Shown here: one piece after another, positions 33,781 through 43,323 of the stretch
How the letters are laid out: each line of letters begins with the position of its first letter
How positions within the stretch are numbered: the stretch's first letter is position 1
Virus record (IMG/VR): IMGVR_UViG_3300032282_003292
Location: 1 to 56,001 of that record
Reading direction: 5' to 3' (one strand)
From: a virus
DNA length: 56,001 bases
Notes under the pieces: model-generated
What the model was told of the DNA's origin: nothing
The model's input: the letters and a program-made list of their open reading frames with translations, nothing else
The model's database searches: none
Translations under genes and position numbers: made by a program

Positions 33781-33788
33781 TATTTATC
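33781..33788 (-). promoter_or_regulatory. Probable late promoter (GATAAATA)
   Basis: A seven-of-eight match to TATAAATA on the minus strand, overlapping the stop of the gp27-like gene and about 24 nt before the ATG of the gp5-like hub gene. The spacing fits a T4-type late promoter. Confidence 0.5.
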
Positions 33789-35196
33789 TAACATTCGAAA
33801 CAGTTTTTCCATAAGAATCTCGTATTAAAGTTAAAAATGTAAATGTTTTTTTAGATTTAGGCATGAATACATTGTTTACAGATTTAATTAAATATACTCC
33901 GCTATGTGTTTCGTCATATGGTTGTTGTGATCTATTTGCAGTTGGAATTTGATTGGGTATTCTGATTTCAATTTTATCACCAGCAACTAAAGATGGATTG
34001 CCTGGAATTTTTATATTTACTTGTTGATTGACCAAGGAATTTATTCTTGATATTGATTGAGCCATGAAATATTTTTGAAAATCTTGATAGGGAGCAGAAG
34101 AAGTTGAATTAATTCCTTTTCTGTCATTAGTTTCTGCTGAAGCTATAGTTGCTTCATTAAACCATAATTCATGATCAAGAACCACACTCATTATTCTAGT
34201 AGGATATTTAGATAGCTCACGTTGACCCTGAGGTAATTTTTCTTGCTTTCCTAAATGAGCCATGTTGTCATAACTATTTGCTAATGAATAAGTATATTCT
34301 TCATAAGATCCTGTACTGTGATTGTAAAAACAAATTAGTGAAGAAAATGCTCCTGTTCGTAGTTTACTTAAAATATCAATTTCTTCCACGAAATCAATGT
34401 CCAAAATTTTATACGCTGGATTACCACCAACACTAATATTTTCTTGAGTGTAAATAGCTACAGGTGGAGTACCATTAAATTTACTAGTAGTAGAACAAAG
34501 ACTATCAATTGATCTAAAATTAAATCCATTTTTATTTTCATAAAATAAATATCCTCCAGTTCCCATCAATTTATTTTCAGAAGAATTTATTAATGAAGAA
34601 GCAGAATTGGATTCTGTTTTATTTAAATTTAGATTAGAATTGGTTGTCTGTTGATTGGTGCTATCATTCGGCACCGCTTTGTTTTTTATAGAATCTATAA
34701 TTGAAAATGGAGTTCTTTTTCCAGGATTATATTTTATATCGAATTTTGTTTTATCATAGTTAAAATCTTTATTTGTTTTTATATTATCTTTCAACATTTG
34801 GCTAATTATAGTTTCTGCCTTTCCACTTAATGTTTTTGGTATTCTTATTCCTTCATTCAATAATGCTTCCAAAGACATTAAACCTAATGTATATTTTTGA
34901 AATCTGTCAGCGGTGAATCTATTATAAATTTTATACACTCTAAATTCATATCTATGCTTTTTATCAAATGAATCTTGCAATTCAATTTTAACTTTCTCAA
35001 ATCCTTGAATAGAAGAAACCAAATTATAACCAGTATCAACTAAATCTAAAGTAGCAGATATAGTTGGCATTAATATATCTTCAAAATAATCAAACCTAAC
35101 AATTAAATCCATAATATTTTTGTAGCCAGTGTCACCTATTAGTTGAATTTGAGCATCAATTAAATAAAAATTACTAGAAAATTGTATTTGTGCCAT
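33784..35196 (-). CDS. Baseplate hub subunit, gp27-like, 470 aa
   Basis: The layout resembles T4 gp27: an N-terminal tube-like beta domain (MAQIQFSSNFYLIDAQIQL, RFDYFEDILMPTISATLDLV, VKIELQDSFDKKHRYEFRVY), a second domain with RFQKYTLGLMSLEALLNEGI, a low-complexity Asn/Ser loop around residues 195-225, and a C-terminal beta domain ending GVYLIKSVNNVF and TFTFLTLIRD. gp27 trimers connect the tail tube to gp5. The gene follows the SleB-domain tail gene and precedes the gp5-like hub, as expected for a hub operon. The ATG at 35196 is used because the longer frame overlaps the upstream gene. Confidence 0.7.
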   Translation of the reverse strand: MAQIQFSSNFYLIDAQIQLIGDTGYKNIMDLIVRFDYFEDILMPTISATLDLVDTGYNLVSSIQGFEKVKIELQDSFDKKHRYEFRVYKIYNRFTADRFQKYTLGLMSLEALLNEGIRIPKTLSGKAETIISQMLKDNIKTNKDFNYDKTKFDIKYNPGKRTPFSIIDSIKNKAVPNDSTNQQTTNSNLNLNKTESNSASSLINSSENKLMGTGGYLFYENKNGFNFRSIDSLCSTTSKFNGTPPVAIYTQENISVGGNPAYKILDIDFVEEIDILSKLRTGAFSSLICFYNHSTGSYEEYTYSLANSYDNMAHLGKQEKLPQGQRELSKYPTRIMSVVLDHELWFNEATIASAETNDRKGINSTSSAPYQDFQKYFMAQSISRINSLVNQQVNIKIPGNPSLVAGDKIEIRIPNQIPTANRSQQPYDETHSGVYLIKSVNNVFMPKSKKTFTFLTLIRDSYGKTVSNVR

Positions 35197-35200
35197 GAGT

Positions 35201-37756
35201 TTATGCGTTAATAAAATCTGAATAATGACCGCTATTTGATAAAGGATTGAGCCCACGACTTGTATTATCAGTTGCAGGCAAAGCAGAAGAAGATGTTTTA
35301 GTTTGTTGACTTGAAGGTAAAGTTAATGCAACTATATTGGGTACACCAGAAATAAAATTATCAGTAGCTATATCACCAGAAGAAGTTCTAGCAGAATTCC
35401 TAGGATTAAAAGAAACTTTATCGTCTGGTTTACTTATAGAATCGGTTTGCATATATTGTTCAAATGCTTGTAATATTTTTGGTGCCTGAACAGTATTAGA
35501 TTTCATATCAATTTTTTGATTGTTTGAATTATAAAAATCAAAACCATGTGTTGTTTTATATGCCTGCACTTTACCGTAGCCAGGAACATTAAAATATTTT
35601 TTTACATTGGGTTGAATAATATTGTCATAACTAATAAGTTGTTGACCAAGATCAACTGGAGCTATTGGGGTAGTGGGTGTTTGTTGTACTGGGGCTAAAG
35701 ATCCAACTTGAGTTCCTATAGGCATAACTCTTTGCAGAAATTTATGTTTATTAGCAGTAGAAGCAGTCGGCAAAGGTGCTCCAGATATATGGTCAGTGAA
35801 TGGTATGCTGTTAGCACTTGTTGGATTATAATAAGTTTCAGATAAAGCTAATGCATTAGCTTCTGCTTCCGATTTCCCAGACGCTATAGCATTTTGTTTT
35901 ATTTTAGCTGGATCTAATCCACCTCCTCTAATCGCAGCGTTTAAAGAAGTAAGAGCTTGTTTTTCACTAATACCAGGAAGTTTTGGTATTGATTGACTAT
36001 ACTGACCAGTGGCCATTAAAATATCACTTATAGTAACTTCTGATGCTTTTTTTCCAGTAACCCCCCATGCTTCTGGAGTTACTAATCCTTGTTTTATTTC
36101 TCTTTGTCTATTCAAAATAGAATTTAAAACATGAGCAGTTCCTTCTTGTGAAGTTCCTGCTTCAGCATTTAACATTTTACCCAACAAAATGGTGTCCTGT
36201 TGACTCATTCCTTGTAGACTAACTGGAGATAAATCAGGATTGTCACCTGGAGGTGGAGGAGGATTAGTAGGAATTTCATCAACTTTTTTACCAAAGCTTT
36301 CGAGAAGTTTAGAAAACCCTTCAGTAAGTTTAGCTATGATATCTTTTTTGCCAAGAGAATCTTCTTCTGGTTTTTTGATATTTGTCAATCCAGATTTTGC
36401 TTTACGTGTTAGCGATGCAGGTAATCCAAAAGAATCTGCAATTGGTTTTGTTATTTTTTCTATTTCTGGAGAAATATTTTCCCCAGCAGAACCCATTGAT
36501 TTCATCATTTGTGTAGTTGTTGCTAATATAGTTCCGCCAGTAGCCATCATTGGAAGAGACATAGCATCAACAAGTGGTTGAGCTATTTTAGAACCAGAAG
36601 TTGTTCCTCCACCAGCAATTCCCATCATATTAGTAATACCAAATCCCATTCTTCCTCCAACAGGAGAATAACCAGTTCCTCTTTCGTATGGTTTTGGTCT
36701 TCTAATTCCATCAACGGCACTTGGCTTTCCTTCTGTGTATCTATTTTTCAAAGGCACAACCATCTCATCTCCATGAAGCTTTGCCAGATATCCAGTATCT
36801 GGTCCAGAAATTATTCCACCTCTTTCCGCTTGAGGATAACCATAAGCTTCCATCTGTTTCATTTCTGCTTCTCTAGCAGATCCAACACCAATATTTTGAA
36901 TATTAGTTATAGAAGTAGTTGGTGTTATAGTTTCTGTTGTATTAGATTCATTAACTTTTGTTGATAAATTATCTGGAGTTTCTGATGCAGCAACATCTCT
37001 TTGCTGAGCTAGTTTTTGTTTTTGTTCATAATCTTTTGATGTATCAATAGTTTGTTTTTGGAATTGAGTTTGATTGTTAATAGCATTTATTAATGCGTCA
37101 AGTTTATCTTCTATAGTATTATTTCTAACTTTTAATTGCTCTGCTATATCTGCTTGAGCAACAGAAGATCTCATAATACCAGAAGAAACTTGCTCACTAT
37201 TTTTTCCAAGTTTTTCTGCTGTTTTATTTAATGAATCTATTAATATATTAAATGTACTTAATATTTCTTCTCTTGATATTCTGCTTGTTCTTCTAGTAGT
37301 TGCTTTTTGTATTTTTTTAGCAGTACTAGGAATTTTTTTATCTACTGCCTTTACTGAAGGATTTCCATCAGTATAATCAAATAATTTTCTAAAACTTTTT
37401 ACCTTTTTGGGTTTTACTTCAACATTTATAAATTTTCTTTTTAATAAAGCTCCAATAGCTTTGGGATTGTTTTTTATTCTATTTGCTAATTTTATATTTT
37501 TACCAATTCCTTTTACTTTAGAAATTTTTTCTCCAATTTTTTCTCCGCCAAATTCATGCTTTAAAGCTTTCTTGAAAAAATGTCCTTCTTTTATTCCAAG
37601 TTCTTCTAAAGTTACTCCTTGTTCTAATGCTTTCTTTTCAGCATAATTTCTTTCATCTTCTGCCAGTTGTCTTGCAATAAGAACTTTTTGCACTAGATTT
37701 CCTACGGGATTTTTATATCCTCTAGTATCTTGTGGGGTTTCTAATCCAGCAGTCAT
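35201..37756 (-). CDS. Tail protein with tape-measure motif and SleB-like cell-wall hydrolase, 851 aa
   Basis: The N-terminus (MTAGLETPQDTRGYKNPVGN) is basic and helical, with coiled-coil potential near residues 160-240. A tape-measure-type motif (GGIISGPDTGY, LHGDEMVVPL) lies near residue 334. Residues about 527-677 resemble SleB/Hydrolase_2: LGKMLNAEAGTSQEGTAHVL, PEAWGV and LALSETYYNP, so peptidoglycan cleavage during DNA entry is likely. It shares GLETP.DTR and the LHG motif with the 1540-aa protein, suggesting divergence by duplication. It lies between that gene and the gp27-like hub. Confidence 0.75.
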   Translation of the reverse strand: MTAGLETPQDTRGYKNPVGNLVQKVLIARQLAEDERNYAEKKALEQGVTLEELGIKEGHFFKKALKHEFGGEKIGEKISKVKGIGKNIKLANRIKNNPKAIGALLKRKFINVEVKPKKVKSFRKLFDYTDGNPSVKAVDKKIPSTAKKIQKATTRRTSRISREEILSTFNILIDSLNKTAEKLGKNSEQVSSGIMRSSVAQADIAEQLKVRNNTIEDKLDALINAINNQTQFQKQTIDTSKDYEQKQKLAQQRDVAASETPDNLSTKVNESNTTETITPTTSITNIQNIGVGSAREAEMKQMEAYGYPQAERGGIISGPDTGYLAKLHGDEMVVPLKNRYTEGKPSAVDGIRRPKPYERGTGYSPVGGRMGFGITNMMGIAGGGTTSGSKIAQPLVDAMSLPMMATGGTILATTTQMMKSMGSAGENISPEIEKITKPIADSFGLPASLTRKAKSGLTNIKKPEEDSLGKKDIIAKLTEGFSKLLESFGKKVDEIPTNPPPPPGDNPDLSPVSLQGMSQQDTILLGKMLNAEAGTSQEGTAHVLNSILNRQREIKQGLVTPEAWGVTGKKASEVTISDILMATGQYSQSIPKLPGISEKQALTSLNAAIRGGGLDPAKIKQNAIASGKSEAEANALALSETYYNPTSANSIPFTDHISGAPLPTASTANKHKFLQRVMPIGTQVGSLAPVQQTPTTPIAPVDLGQQLISYDNIIQPNVKKYFNVPGYGKVQAYKTTHGFDFYNSNNQKIDMKSNTVQAPKILQAFEQYMQTDSISKPDDKVSFNPRNSARTSSGDIATDNFISGVPNIVALTLPSSQQTKTSSSALPATDNTSRGLNPLSNSGHYSDFINA

Positions 37757-37780
37757 TTATGTATTCCTATACTTGTGTAT

Positions 37781-40700
37781 TTAGTTAGCACCAAGACGAA
37801 GCATAAGTAAATTTCTAGCAGAAGAATTAAGTTCAGTAGTGGATCTCCAAGAACCATCTCCGATAGATTCAAAACTAGTTGAAGTAGAACCATTAATTGT
37901 TGGAGCTGATGCTTGATTAATAATTAAAAATTTTGTATCTTCCTTTTTATCAGGTCCTTGTAGAGTTTGAAATTTAGTTTTTTGAGATGGAGGGTGTAAA
38001 TTTAATCCAACTGCAATAGATCTTTCAAGAGGAGCAGTTAATGCATTTAATTGATCAGCAGAAACTTTATTAGATTTTACATTTTTTTGTAATTCAGGAG
38101 ACATATTACCCAATTCAAATATACCTCCACCTCTATTACTCAAAGCAAGATCTCTAAATCCTCTATCATATGCTCCATAATTTTTAGCAAAATAAGCTTC
38201 AACAGGATTCATTTCAGACTTAGAAGTAATAACTCCTCTACCCTTTCCCTCACCAGATTCAATAGAAGCATCCATATGCACTTCTAAAATTTCCCACCCT
38301 TCTTTTTCTTTTTGTTTGTACCAATCTTTTTGTTTATTCCAACCAGAATCATCATCAGTAAACATTGAATCTGGATCCATATATTGAATATTTGCAGAAG
38401 GGTATTTGGATTTTAAATTATCATAAGCATTTTTTGCCAACATTCTTACAAGAGATTTTTCTTCTGGAGCACCACCACCAGAAGCATGACCAGGAACAAT
38501 TAAATAACCCTTATTTCCTACCCCAGAAGTTTGACCAAAATCTTGATTGCTCACGACACCTTGTTTACCAAGACCTTTTGCAGTTGGTAATGATTTATTT
38601 GCAGTTGTTTGTTGAGCTTGGTATGCTTGTTGCCTTGTTTTTTCAATTTCACCTTGAGGACCTTTTCTAAGTTCTTTTAAAATATAATCACCAATTTCTC
38701 TTGCTTTCGAATGTGCTTGGTGTGATCCTGGTTTAAAAAAATCTAAACTTGTATGAGCACCAGTACCACTTCCAACTTGTGGTCTAGTTCTAGGATCAGC
38801 AAATTCTTGTTCTGTTGCCATTCTACCAAGATCTTGACCAACTGATACTTGATCTCCTTGATTAACTTTTATTTCTCCTTGCGGGAAATGTGCATATAAC
38901 ATATCAACTTGAGATCCATCAACAGGATTTGTGGATCTTATTACAACATAATTACCATACCCAGCACCCTTCCTATTATCCCCACCCGTTACATTTGGAT
39001 TATATTGATGATCAATTTCAACCACAGTACCAGCAAAAATTGCTCTATTTTGAGTGCCTTTTAAAGTAAAATCAATTCCTGCTTGCCCAGGATCTTGACT
39101 ACCACCAAGCAATACAAACGGTTCAGCACCTACTTGTCCTGGGGGACCAGGGGGTAATAAAGGATTTCTAAAATTCAAAAATTTTGTTTTAATATCATCA
39201 ATTATTTTTAAAAATTTTCCTTCGGGATCTATCATTTTATAAAGCATCTCAGAAAATATAGTTTCATTAGGAGTATTCATAAGATCTTTTTCTTCCAAAG
39301 ATAATTCATCAGTAGAAGTTTTTGTTTTGAATTGTTTAAATGTAGAAGATAATCCTGACATATTTCCACCAACAGGAGTAGTAACAACTACATTTGGAAC
39401 ATCATATATTTTTGTTAAAGGAGATGCCACTTGTTTTATCATTGGCGCTATAGAACTTGCTTCTGGACCAGCATTTTTCATGTAATTGAGAGTTGCTGAT
39501 AATAAGATTCCTCCAATAGGATCAACTGGTGTTGTACGATTCTTAGGAATAACCGCTTCGGTGCCATGAAGCATAGATATTCCTGGTTTAGTAAGACCAC
39601 CAACTTCATAATCTCCTTCTTTTATTCCTAATGCATCGGCAAAGAAGGCTGCTATGTGTTCATTACCATTTCCAGTAGTAATATCACTTAAATTAGACTC
39701 AATATGTTTTGTGTATGCTGTAGTATCTAAATCTCTAAGCACATCAATCGCAGCAAATCCCCATCCAGCTACTGGAATCGCACTACCAAAAGATAAAAAT
39801 CCTCCTTTAATATCACCCATAGCCATACGAGCAAGACCTTCCCCAAGACCATAAACAGTAGAAATTCCAGGAATTAATTTACCAGCTAGTTTAACAGATA
39901 GTTTTTCTGCACCTTCTTTTCCTAATTTTTTAACTAATGCTTCCTGAACCTTACGACTTTTTAAGATTTTAATTAAAATATTATCTGTTTGAGTAGAAAA
40001 TGCTTTGGCTATTGGTTTATCTACAGAAGAAGCAACTGATTTTTCTACTCCAGGTAATGCAATATGTTCCCATCCCTTTACTACTCCTGTTCTTGCTACT
40101 GTTGTTGCTACCTTTGGAGCTAATCTTTGAGAAGCTTTATTAATTATTGATCTAGAAATTTTAGATGCTATTTTTGATGGTAGTTTAGCAATTTTATTAA
40201 TTCCAAATAAAACTGATTTTAATCTAGCTGGTATATGTTTTTCTATCAAACGCCACAAAAATTTACCAACATTAGTTTTAAAGAATTTTCTCAGTTTACT
40301 AATAAAACCAGAACCATTAGAAGAATTATTTAAATTTCTAGTATCAATTGGAGTTTCTAATCCAGAAACTTTTCTTGATCTTTCCAATGCAGTTTCATTT
40401 CTTTTAAATTCTTGTTTATCATATACTTCTTTTGCTAAGTGATTTTGATTTAAATATGCATCAGTTAAAGCATCAATTTTGTTCGCTAAAATTTGATCCT
40501 GTTCTTCTACTCTTTCAATTGCTTTAAAAGATAACTCTATAGAATTCCTTAATAAATTATTTTGTTCTTGTAAAGAAGCATCTATAGAATTTAATTTATT
40601 TTGTATCTGTGTTATTCCAGTAGTCAAAAATTTATATATTTTACTATTACTTACTGAAGATGATTTGTTAGTTTTTTCTTGTTGTGGTATAACTTCCCTA

Positions 40701-42403
40701 CCAGTTTTTTTATTGATGTGATTTGCCAAAGCTTCTCGCAATCCTTCTGGCAAATCATCAAGAACATCCTCATTGATTTCTTCGGTAGTTTTTTCTTGAG
40801 CAATATCATTCAATAATTCATCAAGCCCTTCAGGTTCTTCTTCGTTTTCATCATCTTGAGCATCAGTTTCATAAATTTTTTTAATTCTTTCTTCTAGTCT
40901 TTTTGCTTCTTCTTCTTTAAATTTTTCTAGTTTTTCTTGGTCTTTTCTAAGAAGTTCATCAATAGCATCCATGATGCCATCAGAAGTTTCTTCTAAAGCA
41001 TCTTCTGCTTTATGAATAATATTATCAAAAATTTCTTTTTGATCATCTACAAATTTTTCTCCAGGTTTATATACAGAAGTTTCTGATCCCATGTAGACTT
41101 CCATTTCAAACTTAGGATCTATCCTAGGAATTTTAAGATAAGGATAATTTCCTCCTTCCCACGCTCCTGGAGTTAGTTCTCTAATCTTATCGAGAATTTT
41201 TTCTCTATGCTCAGAAATTTCTTTGTATGTTAATCCTAAAGTATCCTGAAGCCAATCTAATATTTCTGCTTGCTTTGCTCCTTTAGGAAACGGAGATTTG
41301 CCTGCAAAATATATTGCGTGATCTAAAATAGATTCAAAGTCTAATTCCCAAACTCCTGATTGCCCCTGAATATATCGTGCAGCAGGAACGTTAATATCGT
41401 CCAGAGGAATTACTGCCTCCGTTCCATGTAGTATTATCGGATATCCAGATTCAGGACCAGAGAATACTCCTCCTTCTGATGCTTGTGGAATAGTACCTTT
41501 GAAACTATACTTTTTATTAATAGAAGAAGCAATTCCAGAAGTTTTAGATGCAATAGATGTTTTAGGTACAATAGTTCGTATTTTTTTAGGATTTTTTGTA
41601 TTAATTTTGAGTGTTTTATCTAAAGCACTATAAAAATTTCCAACATCAGTATAGTCATTTTCAACATGATGAGCTATGATTTCTAAATTATCAAAATATT
41701 CTCTTTCTTTTTTATCGTCACCTTCAATAGCTTCATATCCTCGTAATATAATATTGAAATCAACTCCTTTCTTTTTACAAATAACTTTTATAGCATTTAT
41801 TAATATTTTTTTATATACTTTATATGAATTAGTATCAGTAAATAAATGTGCAATTAATCCCAATGATCCTTCAGTTGGATCATTGTTATTTCCAAAAAAG
41901 GTTTCAAAAAAAGTTATTGCATAACCTTTACGTGCTTGTCCGTAATCAAGAATTTTAACTTGATAATCATTAGTAATAAAAATATTACCAGCATGAAGAT
42001 CTCGTTGAGCAATATTTTTCCTATGTAAAGCTCCAATTGCTTCTACAATTTTTCTAAAAATATAATCAGCAAAAACAGGATCATTTTTTATTTTCTTCAA
42101 CCATTCCGAAAGAGGTTTGCCTTCAAATTTTTGCATCGTAGCAAATCCTTTTCCAGATCCAAGTAACTTAGGAGCAACTCCTATGCCACTAGTTTCTTGA
42201 AGCATTTGTATTTCATTTTCTAGGCTCGGTAACCCTCGTGAGTGAGATACTTTTACAGCATTACCCTTAGAAGAATATACTGTGCCAAAAGCTCCTTGAC
42301 CAAGTTTTTTATCTCCAAATATACTAAAAGCCGTATTGTAGCCAAAAAGTTTCCCAGCTAATCTAATTCTTTTTGATAGTTTAAACTGTGTGGAAGATTT
42401 CAT
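37781..42403 (-). CDS. Giant tape-measure-like protein with kinase, M23 peptidase and amidase-like domains, 1540 aa
   Basis: Residues about 22-200 form a protein kinase domain with key residues intact: LGQGAFGTVY (34-43), K51 (AVKVS), Glu in LENEIQML, D135 and N140 in QRDLHAGN, D153 in DYG. Tape-measure motifs GGVFSGPESGYPIILHGTEA and GISMLHGTEAVIP lie near 328 and 948, with long helical, coiled-coil and hydrophobic stretches between. M23 (LytM)-like residues about 1110-1225 include YGNYVVI, LYAHF and GAHTSLDF. An amidase-like segment (about 1295-1470) has VPGHASGGG and EVHMDAS. It probably sets tail length and digests peptidoglycan at entry; the kinase may act on host proteins or the phage tail. 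ATG overlaps the predicted gp26 frameshift stop. Confidence 0.8.
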   Translation of the reverse strand: MKSSTQFKLSKRIRLAGKLFGYNTAFSIFGDKKLGQGAFGTVYSSKGNAVKVSHSRGLPSLENEIQMLQETSGIGVAPKLLGSGKGFATMQKFEGKPLSEWLKKIKNDPVFADYIFRKIVEAIGALHRKNIAQRDLHAGNIFITNDYQVKILDYGQARKGYAITFFETFFGNNNDPTEGSLGLIAHLFTDTNSYKVYKKILINAIKVICKKKGVDFNIILRGYEAIEGDDKKEREYFDNLEIIAHHVENDYTDVGNFYSALDKTLKINTKNPKKIRTIVPKTSIASKTSGIASSINKKYSFKGTIPQASEGGVFSGPESGYPIILHGTEAVIPLDDINVPAARYIQGQSGVWELDFESILDHAIYFAGKSPFPKGAKQAEILDWLQDTLGLTYKEISEHREKILDKIRELTPGAWEGGNYPYLKIPRIDPKFEMEVYMGSETSVYKPGEKFVDDQKEIFDNIIHKAEDALEETSDGIMDAIDELLRKDQEKLEKFKEEEAKRLEERIKKIYETDAQDDENEEEPEGLDELLNDIAQEKTTEEINEDVLDDLPEGLREALANHINKKTGREVIPQQEKTNKSSSVSNSKIYKFLTTGITQIQNKLNSIDASLQEQNNLLRNSIELSFKAIERVEEQDQILANKIDALTDAYLNQNHLAKEVYDKQEFKRNETALERSRKVSGLETPIDTRNLNNSSNGSGFISKLRKFFKTNVGKFLWRLIEKHIPARLKSVLFGINKIAKLPSKIASKISRSIINKASQRLAPKVATTVARTGVVKGWEHIALPGVEKSVASSVDKPIAKAFSTQTDNILIKILKSRKVQEALVKKLGKEGAEKLSVKLAGKLIPGISTVYGLGEGLARMAMGDIKGGFLSFGSAIPVAGWGFAAIDVLRDLDTTAYTKHIESNLSDITTGNGNEHIAAFFADALGIKEGDYEVGGLTKPGISMLHGTEAVIPKNRTTPVDPIGGILLSATLNYMKNAGPEASSIAPMIKQVASPLTKIYDVPNVVVTTPVGGNMSGLSSTFKQFKTKTSTDELSLEEKDLMNTPNETIFSEMLYKMIDPEGKFLKIIDDIKTKFLNFRNPLLPPGPPGQVGAEPFVLLGGSQDPGQAGIDFTLKGTQNRAIFAGTVVEIDHQYNPNVTGGDNRKGAGYGNYVVIRSTNPVDGSQVDMLYAHFPQGEIKVNQGDQVSVGQDLGRMATEQEFADPRTRPQVGSGTGAHTSLDFFKPGSHQAHSKAREIGDYILKELRKGPQGEIEKTRQQAYQAQQTTANKSLPTAKGLGKQGVVSNQDFGQTSGVGNKGYLIVPGHASGGGAPEEKSLVRMLAKNAYDNLKSKYPSANIQYMDPDSMFTDDDSGWNKQKDWYKQKEKEGWEILEVHMDASIESGEGKGRGVITSKSEMNPVEAYFAKNYGAYDRGFRDLALSNRGGGIFELGNMSPELQKNVKSNKVSADQLNALTAPLERSIAVGLNLHPPSQKTKFQTLQGPDKKEDTKFLIINQASAPTINGSTSTSFESIGDGSWRSTTELNSSARNLLMLRLGAN

Positions 42404-43295
42404 CTTTTATTATTTGCTTCCCGTTTTGCTTCTTGTTCTTGTAAATATTGTTTTAATAAAGCAATGTAAACTTCTCGTTCCCAAGGGATTAAATTTTCAA
42501 CTTCAGTCAAAGAATACTTATGATATTGTAATAGAGCAAAATTAGTTTTATAATACCCTTCCAAACTATTTTGAAAGAGTGCTATGCGAAAAAATTCTGA
42601 AGCCCCTCAATAGTATACGATGATTTTATATTAGTGTTTGGATTAACAACTTCAAACTCATGTTTTAATCTAGGCATTGTATCATAAAATTTTTGTACTT
42701 GTTCAAATTGTTTTATAGTTAATGTGTCAAGAAATTCCAAAAATTCTTTTTTTGTTGTTGTACTTGAATCGTATACTACATCTTTATCAAAAATTTGTTC
42801 CATATGATCAGCAATAAAATCAAAAACTTCAGTAGTTTTCAAATCTTTTCCTAAAAATTCGGCTTCTATAAATCTTTTCATACTAGGATATTTCATAATA
42901 ATACCAGTATCATCAGATAACATAATTTTATTTGTATGCCCCTCTGGTTTATAAATTTGAACATCATTTATATTAATATCAACATCAACTTGAGTAGTGT
43001 TATCATCTTGACACGTAACTTTCATATTGATAATTTCTCCCACAGAAGCAGCTCTAATTTTCAAAAACAAATATTCTAAATCAAATGAAGGAAGATCATC
43101 AACCTTAATTCTAGTAATAACACAATTTTTTAATAGCTCTTTGACTGCACTAGTAATTTGAGCATCATCTTCAGATTCCAATGCAAGTAAAAGAATTTTT
43201 TCTTCTTTAACGAGAAAAGGTCTATATTTAATATCCTTTCCAGAAGAAGGCAATTTCAATTCAAGAGAAGGAATTCCAATTTTAGGTAAAGTCAT
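42400..43295 (-). CDS. Predicted -1 frameshift product of gp26 (gp51-like extension), 298 aa
   Basis: Zero-frame codons at the end of gp26 read AAT TTT TTC GCA TAG, which contains the slippery heptamer T TTT TTC in the correct register. A -1 slip opens a 62-codon extension with no start codon of its own (RIALFQNSLEGYYKTNFAL, then SLTEVENLIPWEREVYIALL, ending ANNKR). It stops at 42400, overlapping the ATG of the tape-measure gene. This is the classic position of the gpG-gpT tail-assembly chaperone frameshift in other tailed phages. The extension may be the counterpart of T4 gp51. Coordinates include both frames. Confidence 0.6.
42582..43295 (-). CDS. 26: Baseplate hub / tail-assembly protein gp26, 237 aa
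   Basis: Resembles the T4_baseplate (gp26) family: MTLPKIGIPSLELKLPSSGK, YRPFLVKEEKILLLALESED, VDDLPSFDLEYLFLKIRAAS, then a C-terminal SMKRFIEAEF and FEQVQKFYDTMPRL. T4 gp26 acts in hub assembly. It lies directly upstream of the tape-measure gene, so it probably behaves as a chaperone for it. A slippery T TTT TTC sits two codons before its stop (see the frameshift entry). Confidence 0.8.
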   Translation of the reverse strand: MTLPKIGIPSLELKLPSSGKDIKYRPFLVKEEKILLLALESEDDAQITSAVKELLKNCVITRIKVDDLPSFDLEYLFLKIRAASVGEIINMKVTCQDDNTTQVDVDININDVQIYKPEGHTNKIMLSDDTGIIMKYPSMKRFIEAEFLGKDLKTTEVFDFIADHMEQIFDKDVVYDSSTTTKKEFLEFLDTLTIKQFEQVQKFYDTMPRLKHEFEVVNPNTNIKSSYTIEGLQNFFA

Positions 43296-43323
43296 ACGAT
43301 TAGTAAAGATTTCATATCATTAT

